A stretch of DNA of 64,000 nucleotides from Lignipirellula cremea. GTDB lineage: Bacteria; Planctomycetota; Planctomycetia; Pirellulales; Pirellulaceae. Position 1 is the stretch's first letter; every line of letters starts with the position of its first letter. Positions 44,954-53,283 of this stretch are shown here, piece after piece. The notes below the pieces were generated by a model. The model did not search any database. It saw only the letters and a list, made by a program, of their open reading frames with translations, and was not told the DNA's origin. The stretch covers positions 6,801,001-6,865,000 of the forward strand of contig NZ_CP036433.1 of assembly GCF_007751035.1 (NCBI RefSeq), read 5' to 3'. A program made the translations under genes and the position numbers.

Positions 44954-45892
44954 ATGAAAAAGACCCTCAGTTTTCTCGCCATGTTTGTCGCCCTGCTGGC
45001 CACAGCGCCGGCAATGGCGGCAGCGCCTGTTGTGCCTGGCACTGGAGTGAAGGTCGATAAAGTTGGCGACGACTTCGAAGACCCGGAATGGCAGTTCTTT
45101 CCGAACGGTCCGAAAAGCTCGTACGACATCGACGAGAACCGGCGCTCCCCTACCGGCACCTCGAAAAACGGTCGCTGGTACGAAGGCATCAAACGCGGTT
45201 ACCCCGATATCGTCCGTCGCGTCGAGACCCCCAAACGGGGTCTGGCCGGCAGCAAAGGGGCCCTGGCCATGCGTTCGCTGCAGACCGGCATCCCCGGCGC
45301 TCCCAGCGGCCAGCTGCACCAGGATGATTACATCTGCAATATCCACCAGCGCATTGGCATGGTTCCCGTCAACCAGTCGCCTAACTGCGTGGTGCGGGTG
45401 TTCCTGCCGCCGATCGACACCTGGGAAAACCGTACGGGTCCTTCGTTCGGTTTCCGCCTGGCCTTGACCACCACGGCCTACAAGTCGGGCCAGGGATTCC
45501 TGGGCCTGGGCAGCGGTTACGAAGAAGAAACCTACTGGCCCGGCATGTTCATTAACCTGGAAAGCAAGACCGATCGCGGACGCGAATACGACTCGGCCTT
45601 TATCAGCGTTCGCGGCGCCAAAAACGGCGCCGACTTCCGCTCCAAGCCGATCGAAGTCACCGGCTGGTGGACGTTCGGCATGTCGGTTACCCCCGACGGC
45701 ATGGTGCATTACTACGCCAAACCGGGCGTCGAGGACCTGACCGCCAAAGATTACATCACGTCGCAGTACCCGTACGGTTATCGGGCTGAGAAGTTCAAAA
45801 CGTTCTTCTTCAACGTCTGCAACGGCGACAACGGCCGCGACTGGTCGACCGAGTGGATTGTCGACGATCCGACCATGTATCTGGTGCGGTAA
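44954..45892 (+). CDS. Secreted hypothetical protein
   Basis: The 312-residue protein has a clear signal peptide (FLAMFVALLATAPAMAAA). The mature part is rich in aromatic and glycine residues and looks beta-rich (DDFEDPEWQFFPNG, SFGFRLALTTTAYKSG, ETYWPGMFINLESK, VTGWWTFGMSVTPDG), which suggests a jelly-roll or concanavalin-like fold. Cysteines are few. I cannot name a family. The ATG at 44954 follows GATGAAGTA, a weak ribosome-binding site. A strong terminator follows, so it is a monocistronic unit. Confidence 0.72.
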   Translation: MKKTLSFLAMFVALLATAPAMAAAPVVPGTGVKVDKVGDDFEDPEWQFFPNGPKSSYDIDENRRSPTGTSKNGRWYEGIKRGYPDIVRRVETPKRGLAGSKGALAMRSLQTGIPGAPSGQLHQDDYICNIHQRIGMVPVNQSPNCVVRVFLPPIDTWENRTGPSFGFRLALTTTAYKSGQGFLGLGSGYEEETYWPGMFINLESKTDRGREYDSAFISVRGAKNGADFRSKPIEVTGWWTFGMSVTPDGMVHYYAKPGVEDLTAKDYITSQYPYGYRAEKFKTFFFNVCNGDNGRDWSTEWIVDDPTMYLVR

Positions 45893-45968
45893 CGCACTCC
45901 CGAAACGCAGAGCGAGAAGCAATCGCAGCCGGACCTGAAGAAACCGCAGGCCCTGCTGCACCCTCGAG

Positions 45969-46001
45969 AACGCGCTGGTCCCAGGATCAGCGCGTTTTTT
46001 T
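45969..46001 (+). terminator. Intrinsic terminator after secreted hypothetical
   Basis: AACGCGCTG (45969-45977) pairs with CAGCGCGTT (45988-45996) over a 10-nt loop, with a run of T directly after. It lies 77 nt past the stop codon and 55 nt before the convergent gene's stop. Confidence 0.85.
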
Positions 46002-46055
46002 CGTAGCAGCAGGAGTGCGCCCAAGCTCCAAAAGAGAACGCCAACGCAAGATGCA

Positions 46056-47774
46056 CTACCGACGGAACAACCGATAAACGGCGTCCAACGGTTTCAGCCC
46101 CAGCAGAAACATCACGAGCAACGCCGGCATATAAACGGGCTGCCATTCCCGCGCGGCGTCCGGTGCGACCGTTCCGCTCAGGTCGCCCGTGTAGTGCATC
46201 GTCGTCGCGGGCGACAACTGCATGCGGGCCCAGGCGCTGAGCGATCCCAGCTCGCGGTACGTCGGCCAGGCTCCCATCATCCGGGCCAACTGGTCGCAGT
46301 AGGGGAACATCTCCACAGCGAAGATCCGGTCGAAGTCGATCTGACCAAACTGGCGTCGCCGCCGGGCCAGGTCGGCCGCATGCACCGCCGGCAGATTCTC
46401 GGGTCGCGGGAACTTGCCGGCCAGCAGACCGCAGACGTAACGGGCCTGCATCTCGCTCATCGACGGAATGTTGCCGATCACCGGCCGCGCAAAGCCGACC
46501 AGGAACAGGTCGGGAAACGTCGTGTGGCAGCAGCCCAGATAAAAGTCCGTCAGCTTCACGGCGCCTTGAAACAGCTCCTGCAGCCGCGCCCGATAGCCGA
46601 TGGCCGGAACGGCGAGATCCGCAGGAATGGCAAGCTCTTCGTCGGCATCGAACGCGCGGAACCGCTGGTAAGTGCGATCCAGAGCGGGACCAACGATGCG
46701 GATACGCTCGTCGGCGACCGCCTGCAGGAAGTCGTCGCTCTTGTTGTGGAACATATTGAAGAGATCGTCTTTGGCCGCTTTCGTCAAACGGTACGTCCAG
46801 TCCTTCCGCCGGGCCACACGCACGGCAGCATCCGCCGCGCTGACTTCCGCCGTAACGGGCGACTCCCTCGCTCCGTCTTCCCTTACGTCTTCGAGTGCGA
46901 GTTCGCTTGCCGTCGCCGTTGGGGCGGCGTGCGGGAACCAGCGCTGGAACGCTTCTTCGTACCTGATGCGGGCCTCCACAAAACGCTGGCCGATCCAGTT
47001 ACGCAGGTCGGGGTGAATCGACAGCATCAGCCGGTTCCGCAAAAAGTCCGACGGCACGCCGCGGATCGGATGGTATCGCGGGCTGACGCGGATGCCCGAC
47101 TTGAGCGACAGATAAACCTGGTTCTGCAGATCGGCCCGGGCCAGGCGCCAGGCGAAGTCGACCGCCGATTCGCCCCCGCCGACGACCACCACCTGCCGGT
47201 TCCGGATCGACTCCAGTCCCTGAGGCAGCGTCAGTTCGGCGGCGCCCAGCGTGGGCAGATCGCAGGCGAACGGTTGCGGCTCGGCGACCAGCCCGGTGCA
47301 GATCGCCACCGCGTCAAAATGCTGCGGAGCCGGAGAGACCCCGTCCGCGCCGGCGCAGAAGTGCAGGTCCCAGCCGGAACCGCTGTCCGGGCGGACGACC
47401 CGTTCCACGCATACGCCCAGGCGGATCTTTTCGGTCAAACCAAAGGCGCTGGCAAAACGGGTCAGGTACTCGCCGTACTCGCCTTCGCGGAAGAACTCCC
47501 GGCGGCTGGCTCCGCCGTCGCGGTCGACTTCCGCCCCGACGCACGGAAAACAGGCGAACTGCGTGGTGTAACGGGTGGAGGTCGAAACGAAGCCCGGATA
47601 CGGGTTCCCCCAGGCGCCGGTGATCCGCTGCGACTGCTCAAAGCAGACGATCTCCCAGTCAGGCAGTTCGTGCAGGGCGTACTTCAGGCAGACCAGCCCG
47701 CTGCTCCCCCCGCCGATAATCGCCAGACGTCGACGCTGCGAACCCTCGGGAGAAATGCCACTCGGCCCGTTCAC
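46056..47774 (-). CDS. FAD-dependent monooxygenase-like protein
   Basis: The 572-residue flavoprotein has two dinucleotide-binding motifs, GGGSSGLVCLKYAL (FAD, ~residue 21) and VVVVGGGESAVDFAWRLA (NADPH, ~residue 195), in the order of flavin-containing and Baeyer-Villiger monooxygenases. The FAD-domain block SQRITGAWGNPYPGF and FVSTSTRYTTQFACF fit. The usual F-x-G-x-x-x-H fingerprint between the two Rossmann motifs is not seen; the equivalent part reads DLPTLGAAEL. It ends in a hydrophobic MPALLVMFLLGLKPL that may associate with membrane. The GTG start overlaps the TGA stop of the ketosynthase (GTGA), so translation is coupled. It is the last gene of a three-gene operon. Confidence 0.85.
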   Translation of the reverse strand: MNGPSGISPEGSQRRRLAIIGGGSSGLVCLKYALHELPDWEIVCFEQSQRITGAWGNPYPGFVSTSTRYTTQFACFPCVGAEVDRDGGASRREFFREGEYGEYLTRFASAFGLTEKIRLGVCVERVVRPDSGSGWDLHFCAGADGVSPAPQHFDAVAICTGLVAEPQPFACDLPTLGAAELTLPQGLESIRNRQVVVVGGGESAVDFAWRLARADLQNQVYLSLKSGIRVSPRYHPIRGVPSDFLRNRLMLSIHPDLRNWIGQRFVEARIRYEEAFQRWFPHAAPTATASELALEDVREDGARESPVTAEVSAADAAVRVARRKDWTYRLTKAAKDDLFNMFHNKSDDFLQAVADERIRIVGPALDRTYQRFRAFDADEELAIPADLAVPAIGYRARLQELFQGAVKLTDFYLGCCHTTFPDLFLVGFARPVIGNIPSMSEMQARYVCGLLAGKFPRPENLPAVHAADLARRRRQFGQIDFDRIFAVEMFPYCDQLARMMGAWPTYRELGSLSAWARMQLSPATTMHYTGDLSGTVAPDAAREWQPVYMPALLVMFLLGLKPLDAVYRLFRR

Positions 47775-48859
47775 CGCAGCACCGCGGTCAGGCTGATCAG
47801 CACAAAATTGAACTGCCCCGACTCAGGGACAAACAGCAGGATCCGGTCGCCATGACGCAGCTCGCCGCGTTGCAGGTATTCGTCCAGCATGACAAAGATA
47901 CTGGCGGCGCCGGTGTTGCCGGCCGTCGCCAGGTTGGTCCAGTACGGCGGCGGATGGAGCGGATCCTGGCAATGCTGGGCGATGACTTTTTCCATCTTCC
48001 GGCGGAAAAAGTACGACGACATGTGCGGCAGGATCATCGCATGCGAATCGATCGTATCCTGGTGGGTTTGCAAAGCGTCGCCCAGGAACTTGCCCGCCGA
48101 CGGGATCAGGTGTTTCGACAGCACGCCCAGGTCCTGGCTCAGCAAGCCGGTGCGGCTTTCCAGCTGCATGCACAGCGGCGCCGCATGGGCGAAGGAACGT
48201 GCATGCGTCCAGTTGACCTGCAGCGACAGACCTTGAGGATTCGGTTCCTGCTGCAGCAGGAAAGCGCCGGCCCCATCGGACAGCATGAAGCGGAGAAAGA
48301 CCGACATAAACCAGCGGCTGGAGCGCACGTTCGCATGCTCGGCCCGGTCATCGACGGGACGAATGACACTCGCCTTGAGCACGTCGGAAGCATGCTCAGC
48401 CCCTACGGCCAGGGCGGCCCGATGCTCGCCCGCAGCAACGGCGCGAATGGCTCCCACCAGAGCGCTGGCCGCCGAGGAACAGATGCCCGCATGCGAGGCG
48501 ATTTCCACCGGCTGGGTCAGCAAGCCCTGATCGGCCAGACGGGAGTGCAGCAGCGAAGCATAGCCGGGCGCCGCCAGAGGGGCGAACGTGGTTCCGGCCG
48601 ACAGCAGGCTGATCGACCCCGCATCCACCCCCGGCCCCAGGCAAGCGGCCGCCGCCGCGGCCCCCAGGGCGTAAACGTCATGCGTGGGGCGTTGCTGTTC
48701 GTCCTGCGCGTAATGCCGGCGGCTGATGCCGTTCATTGCCAGGATCTTTGTTTTCACTTCCGCTTCGTCGGCCAGTGCGCCGAGACGGCTTTCGATCTGG
48801 TCGTTTTCAATCGCCGGACCTGGCAAAAAGGCGGCAGTGCGGGTCAGATAGCAGCGCAT
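47771..48859 (-). CDS. KAS III/StlD-DarB-like beta-ketosynthase
   Basis: The 362-residue thiolase-fold protein resembles 3-oxoacyl-ACP synthase III. The catalytic triad is recognisable: Cys127 in SHAGICSSAASALVGA, His279 in LPHMSSYFF and Asn315 in NLATAGNTGAASIF. The N-terminal MNGISRRHYAQD and the LPHMSS block are, from memory, closer to the StlD/DarB ketosynthases of dialkylresorcinol biosynthesis than to fatty-acid FabH. No carrier protein or cyclase gene is adjacent. It starts 3 nt after the stop of the upstream unknown gene and overlaps the flavoprotein gene by 4 nt. Confidence 0.85.
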   Translation of the reverse strand: MRCYLTRTAAFLPGPAIENDQIESRLGALADEAEVKTKILAMNGISRRHYAQDEQQRPTHDVYALGAAAAAACLGPGVDAGSISLLSAGTTFAPLAAPGYASLLHSRLADQGLLTQPVEIASHAGICSSAASALVGAIRAVAAGEHRAALAVGAEHASDVLKASVIRPVDDRAEHANVRSSRWFMSVFLRFMLSDGAGAFLLQQEPNPQGLSLQVNWTHARSFAHAAPLCMQLESRTGLLSQDLGVLSKHLIPSAGKFLGDALQTHQDTIDSHAMILPHMSSYFFRRKMEKVIAQHCQDPLHPPPYWTNLATAGNTGAASIFVMLDEYLQRGELRHGDRILLFVPESGQFNFVLISLTAVLR

Positions 48860-48862
48860 GGT

Positions 48863-49738
48863 TCAAGCCCTGGTTGCTGCGTCCGCGGCCGCAGGATCGA
48901 CGTTGCGAAACAGGTCGTAAACGACTTCGTCGAAGACAATGTGATAGTACAAGTACTGGCTGGGATTGGAGAAGAATGCGCTGTTGTTGTAGTGGCCGCG
49001 GTTAGCCACTTCCTGCATGAAAAAATCGAGATCGATCTGCACCTTCCGGTTGTCGGCGTAGATCGTTTTCGCGCACCAGAGCAGCAGGGAATCGGAACCA
49101 AAAGAATTGAGCGCCGTGATGGTGGTGTTCAGATCGCCGAAGATCGTGATCGCCGTCACGATCAGCATCACGACATTCGTCGGGCCCAGCATGCGGAACG
49201 AACAGCGCCGGTTCTCTTCCAGCACGGCCTTGCTGCACGCCTCATGGTCTGCCGGCTGCCGCGAGCGGATGTAATCCAGGTTGTCGAGGAAAGTCTGTTT
49301 ATCAAACCGTTCGACCACCTCGTAGGAAAGCAGGTCGTGCCCGATCGTCAGTTGATTGGCCAGCACCGTGGCCAGATCGTCGACGCCAAAGTCGCCATCG
49401 ATCCCGTTCAACTTCCGGCAATTCACCGGCGCGGGTTCGTCGCGACTCTGCAGAATGTGGCGATACAAGAGCGGCTCAATCTGGACATGCCGCAGGAACA
49501 GCTCCGCCGCCTCAGGGCGGGCCAGATACTTCAGGCCCAGCGCCATGCACAGATCAATCAGGTACGCCTCAAAGCCGAAAGACCAGCGATGCAGTACGAA
49601 TTTGATCGGGAAGGAAACGAAGCGCAGAAAAAAGTAATTGACCAGCAGCACAGGACGCAGCAGGATAAAGTCCCACTGCGTTCGTTCTTTCGCGAATACG
49701 TCGTTAACGTAATCGGTAATGTAGGGAAACCGATGCAT
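48863..49738 (-). CDS. Unknown protein, first gene of ketosynthase operon
   Basis: The 291-residue protein has no family that I can name. The N-terminal third holds hydrophobic/aromatic segments (FILLRPVLLVNYFFLRFVS and FEAYLIDLCMALGLKYL) that could contact or cross a membrane. The middle is polar, and a later hydrophobic stretch (NVVMLIVTAITIFGD) is followed by a Tyr/Asn-rich C-terminus (RGHYNNSAFFSNPSQYLYYHIVFDE). Histidines in HDLLSYEV and HRW could bind metal, but no clear di-iron or desaturase motif is present. The ATG at 49738 is preferred to the longer frame to 49900, whose extra residues look spurious. It is 3 nt from the ketosynthase start. Confidence 0.7.
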   Translation of the reverse strand: MHRFPYITDYVNDVFAKERTQWDFILLRPVLLVNYFFLRFVSFPIKFVLHRWSFGFEAYLIDLCMALGLKYLARPEAAELFLRHVQIEPLLYRHILQSRDEPAPVNCRKLNGIDGDFGVDDLATVLANQLTIGHDLLSYEVVERFDKQTFLDNLDYIRSRQPADHEACSKAVLEENRRCSFRMLGPTNVVMLIVTAITIFGDLNTTITALNSFGSDSLLLWCAKTIYADNRKVQIDLDFFMQEVANRGHYNNSAFFSNPSQYLYYHIVFDEVVYDLFRNVDPAAADAATRA

Positions 49739-50018
49739 GACTGGCCTGCGAACGGCGCTGCGGAACCTTCCCGGGACGGACGAGGCCCGCCTCCAGGGCG
49801 TAACGGTCGCTATCCTGACGCCACTTCTCGTGCGACCACGAACGCCCCCCTCGTAAGGGTACGCAAGGGCCGTCGCGCAAACCAGTGTAATCTCGCCCAA
49901 ATTGATACGATTTCAGGTTTCCTGGCGTCTTCCGGGGCGCCTTGGGGTCGTATTCCAGGCTTCCCGAAACTGCGCCATGGCGGCAATCCTCGCGCGCCGC
50001 GGCCCGGCGGTAGCAGGG

Positions 50019-50492
50019 TTACTGGCCGCTGAAGGCGGCGTTCATCTCGGTGGTGATTTCTTCCGGAGTCAGGTCACGCTGATGGGTCGCCAGCGACCAG
50101 CAGTGGCCGAAGGGATCGGTCACGACGCCGTAACGATCGCCCCAGAACATATCCGCAGGCGGCATTTTCATCGTGGCGCCGGCGTCGATCGCCTGCTTGA
50201 CCGCGGCGTCGACATCTTCCACGTAGCGATGAATGGTGACGGGCGTGCCGCCCAGCGCCAACGGGTGTTGCGACTCGCCGTCGCAGTACTCCGGGAAGTC
50301 GTCCGCCAGAAACACCGTGCAGCCGCCGATCTTGATCTCGGCATGCATCAGCCGCTGGCCGTCGGGCGCCGGCAAGCGGCCGAGCTCTTCGGCGCCGAAT
50401 GCCTTTTTGTAAAAGTCGATCGCTTCGGCCGCATTGCTGCAGGCCAGGTGCGGGATCAGGCCTTCACGGCCGGCAGGGATGGGATTCGTCAT
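50019..50492 (-). CDS. VOC-family protein (glyoxalase/PhnB-like)
   Basis: The 157-residue protein belongs to the vicinal oxygen chelate superfamily. It opens with GLIPHLACSNAAEAIDFYKKAFGAEEL, the typical first beta-alpha-beta module, and continues with MHAEIKIGGCTVFLADD and WGDRYGVVTDPFGHCWSLAT, closest to the PhnB-like group. The metal-binding His/Glu set is partly visible. AGGAG precedes the ATG at 50492. Such proteins range from glyoxalase to antibiotic binding, and the substrate is not predictable. Confidence 0.9.
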   Translation of the reverse strand: MTNPIPAGREGLIPHLACSNAAEAIDFYKKAFGAEELGRLPAPDGQRLMHAEIKIGGCTVFLADDFPEYCDGESQHPLALGGTPVTIHRYVEDVDAAVKQAIDAGATMKMPPADMFWGDRYGVVTDPFGHCWSLATHQRDLTPEEITTEMNAAFSGQ

Positions 50493-50692
50493 GTTGAACT
50501 CCTGAGACTAATACGTGTAAATCGAAGACCAGCCAACCCGCCCAGTCACTTCGCCGACGCAGGCCGCACGGCGCGTTCCAGGGCGCCCGTATCGTATTGT
50601 CGAACAAACGTTCGGCCGATCGACACCGGTCCCAAAAATATTCATACGCAGCCATTTTCTTCGCCAGAATCGAAGAAACAGCCCCGGCAAAC
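50493..50692. other. Divergent intergenic region (left part)
   Basis: This part of the 309-nt gap between the VOC gene and the di-haem gene shows no clear RNA gene or promoter. The right part is described separately at 50693-50730. Confidence 0.35.
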
Positions 50693-50730
50693 TTTGACCA
50701 ATAAGTCAAAAATGATGGGTTTATCCCATC
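50693..50730 (+). promoter_or_regulatory. Two adjacent perfect palindromes before di-haem gene
   Basis: TTTGAC-N6-GTCAAA (50693-50710) is followed after 3 nt by GATGGG-N5-CCCATC (50714-50730). They lie about 72 nt before the ATG at 50802, in a divergent promoter region. The first overlaps a TTGACC that might be a -35 hexamer. They could be binding sites for a dimeric regulator. Confidence 0.4.
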
Positions 50731-50801
50731 GGGCGTTTCGGGGATACTACAGGCATCGACCAACCCCTTACGATTTGGCCCTTCTCTGCCAGGTTTGCCT
50801 T

Positions 50802-52562
50802 ATGTGCCGGCGATTCTTTCAAAACGCGGCGGTTTGGATCGGCTGCTGCACGGCCGTTCTGGCCAGTGGGACGACGGCGTCCGACTGCCTGGCGGTCGAA
50901 CTGCCGACACAGCTGCGGCGGCCCGTTTCGCTGCTGCTCGACGCCGAGGATCATTACCTGTACACGGCCAACCGCCGCTCGGGTTCGATCTCGGTCATCG
51001 ACACGACGACCCGCCAGACCATCGGCGAATGGCCCGTTGGCCAGCGACTGGCCGATCTGGTTGCCGGACCCGAAGGGCAAATGTTTGCCGTCGACGAAGA
51101 GGCCGGACAGTTGCTGCGACTGTCGACCACGGCGGGCGAGGTGTCCGTGCAGGAGCGGCTGGACGTTGGCCCTGATCCGGTGGCGGCGACGATTGCAGCC
51201 GATGGACGCGGCTTTCTGTCGTCGCGCTGGTCCCGCCGGTTGATTACCGTCCAGATCGACGCCCAGTCCATGCGGGTGCTGCGACGGATCGACCTGCCGT
51301 TCGCCCCGCGAGAACTGCTGCTGCTGGATAACGAGGCCAAGCTGCTGGTCGCCGATACGCATGGCGGGCAGTTTCTGATCGTCGATGCCGCGTCGGGCAA
51401 GGTGCTGCACGATTACACGCTGCCGGCCCATAACATTCGCGGGCTGGCCCGCAGCGCCGACGGCAAGATGCTGCTGATGGCCCATCAAATGCTGAACGAC
51501 CTGGCGCATACCGTGCATAACGACGTCCACTGGGGCCTGCTTATGTCGAACGACCTGCGCTGGTTACCGCTGCGGCATCTGCTGGCCGGGGCCGAAGATC
51601 TGTACCATGGCGCCCACATGCATCCGCTGGGCGACGCCAGCCGGGCCGCCGCCGATCCGGCCGGGATTGCGGTCGCCGCCAACGGCGTGGTCGTGGTCGC
51701 ACTCTCCGGCGTCGACGAAGTGGCGCTGGGCCGCGAGGACGACTTCACGCTGGAACGGTTAGCGGTCGGCCGCCGGCCCGTCGATGTCGTAGTGGATCGC
51801 CGCAGCCGGTTCGCTTACACGGCGAACCAGTCCAGCGATTCCGTGTCCGTGGTGGACATCGTGGAGCAGAAGACGGTCGCCGAAATCAGCCTGGGCCCCG
51901 CGCCCGAACGGACGGCCGTCGATCGCGGTGAAGAGCTGTTCCACAACGGACGCCTTTCCCTGGACGGCTGGATGAGTTGCCACAGCTGCCACACCGACGG
52001 CCATACCAACGGCCTGATGAGCGACAACCTGAGCGACTATTCGTTTGGCGCTCCCAAGCGGGTGCTCTCCTTGCTGGGGGTCGCGGGCACGGCCCCGTTT
52101 GCCTGGAACGCCGGCAGCGCCACGCTCAAAGAGCAGATCCGCAAGTCGATCACCAACACCATGCAGGGCTCCAAAGAACCGCCCGAGTCGCAAGTCGCCG
52201 ACCTGGCCGCTTACCTGAAAACACTCAAAGCCCCGCCGGCCCTCGATCAGCTTCGTGAGCAGGCCGATCCCGACGCCATCGACCGCGGCTCGCGGCTGTT
52301 CACCAGCCTGTCCTGCCGCAACTGCCATGCCCCGCCCCTGTACACCACGCCCGAAACGTACGATGTGGGTCTGCAGGATCAGATTGGTAATCGCAAGTTC
52401 AACCCGCCGTCGCTGATCGGCGTCGGGCAGCGCGGCCCGTTCTTCCACGACAGCTCCGCCGCCACGCTCCGCGACGTATTCCAGGAACACGGCCATCGCC
52501 TGGACCATAGCCTGGAGCCGCAGGAACTGAGCGACCTGCTCGCCTTTTTGCGCAGCCTATAA
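50802..52562 (+). CDS. YVTN beta-propeller protein with two haem c sites
   Basis: The 586-residue exported protein joins a seven-blade-type YVTN propeller (residues ~35-390; HYLYTANRRSGSISVIDTTT and RFAYTANQSSDSVSVVDIVE are typical) to a di-haem cytochrome c region. Haem-binding motifs are CHSCH (near residue 393) and CRNCH (near 505). The region resembles the bacterial cytochrome c peroxidase/MauG family, in which the two haems carry out electron transfer or peroxide-dependent oxidation. A signal peptide is plausible (VWIGCCTAVLASGTTAS). I chose the ATG at 50802 because earlier frames are unconserved. It is preceded by the palindromes at 50693-50730. Confidence 0.88.
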   Translation: MCRRFFQNAAVWIGCCTAVLASGTTASDCLAVELPTQLRRPVSLLLDAEDHYLYTANRRSGSISVIDTTTRQTIGEWPVGQRLADLVAGPEGQMFAVDEEAGQLLRLSTTAGEVSVQERLDVGPDPVAATIAADGRGFLSSRWSRRLITVQIDAQSMRVLRRIDLPFAPRELLLLDNEAKLLVADTHGGQFLIVDAASGKVLHDYTLPAHNIRGLARSADGKMLLMAHQMLNDLAHTVHNDVHWGLLMSNDLRWLPLRHLLAGAEDLYHGAHMHPLGDASRAAADPAGIAVAANGVVVVALSGVDEVALGREDDFTLERLAVGRRPVDVVVDRRSRFAYTANQSSDSVSVVDIVEQKTVAEISLGPAPERTAVDRGEELFHNGRLSLDGWMSCHSCHTDGHTNGLMSDNLSDYSFGAPKRVLSLLGVAGTAPFAWNAGSATLKEQIRKSITNTMQGSKEPPESQVADLAAYLKTLKAPPALDQLREQADPDAIDRGSRLFTSLSCRNCHAPPLYTTPETYDVGLQDQIGNRKFNPPSLIGVGQRGPFFHDSSAATLRDVFQEHGHRLDHSLEPQELSDLLAFLRSL

Positions 52563-52768
52563 GGGCCGTCGATTCGTTGACCGACCGCATGTGAAAGACG
52601 TCGACGCTGCCTCAGAGGCGTTCATCGCCTGGCGCCAGGGACAGGGTCGTTTTCATGCGGCTCTCATCTTTCCGCCACCTCCAAGGCGGCTACTGGCAGT
52701 GGTGCAGCGGGCCGGGTATGGTACGAAAAATTACCTACGGGGAGTCATTCGAATGAAGGATTGCAGTT

Positions 52769-53239
52769 ATGAGGCCTTTGCTGCCCGGTGGGTTATGGAT
52801 TGGAAACGTTTTTGATGTAGCAGACCTGTCGCGAGTCTTCGATGTCGGCATTGAGGCGATCGTTGATCTGGCGATGAACGAAAAGCCGCTGCAGTTGACG
52901 CGTGAGCTGATGTACTGGCGCATCCCGCTGGTCGACGGCGGCGACAATTCGCCAGCTCGCTTGCGAACCGCCGTGCAGACGGTCGACACGCTGATCGAAA
53001 ACCAGATTCCTACGCTCCTGTATTGCAGCGCCGGCATGAGCCGCTCCGTGGCGATCGCCGCCGCCGCGATCGCCCGCCATCGGGGCCAGGCGTTTGAGAA
53101 GGTCCTGCTGGAGCTGGTCACAGGCCGCCCGCACGATGTCTCGCCCGTCCTGTGGAACGATATCTGCCACGCCTGCAGCGACATCCCGTCAGCCTCGTCG
53201 CCAGCGAACCAGGCAACCAACCTGCAGCCTGACGGCTGA
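52769..53239 (+). CDS. Dual-specificity-type protein phosphatase
   Basis: The 156-residue protein has the C-x5-R active-site loop of tyrosine/dual-specificity phosphatases: YCSAGMSRSV, with nucleophile Cys86 and Arg92. The preceding D-loop IPLVDGGDN could supply the general acid Asp56. The opening WIGNVFDVADL is typical of DSP-like proteins. Length fits a minimal catalytic domain. AAGGA precedes the ATG at 52769 by 8-9 nt. It probably reverses Tyr or Ser/Thr phosphorylation, but targets are unknown. It is convergent with the PLP-enzyme gene. Confidence 0.87.
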   Translation: MRPLLPGGLWIGNVFDVADLSRVFDVGIEAIVDLAMNEKPLQLTRELMYWRIPLVDGGDNSPARLRTAVQTVDTLIENQIPTLLYCSAGMSRSVAIAAAAIARHRGQAFEKVLLELVTGRPHDVSPVLWNDICHACSDIPSASSPANQATNLQPDG

Positions 53240-53283
53240 ACTCGGCAGCCGGGAGCGTCAACGGAAAGACGGCGCTCAAACGT

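Noticed and set aside
46672-47016. Antisense frame within the flavoprotein gene
   Set aside because: Fully inside a gene with intact Rossmann motifs; shadow.
50693-50725. TTGACC as a -35 box of a sigma-70 promoter
   Set aside because: No acceptable -10 hexamer lies 16-18 nt downstream; the palindromic reading is better supported.
52591-52815. Short plus-strand frame before the phosphatase gene
   Set aside because: It overlaps the phosphatase start in another frame and has no recognisable motif.
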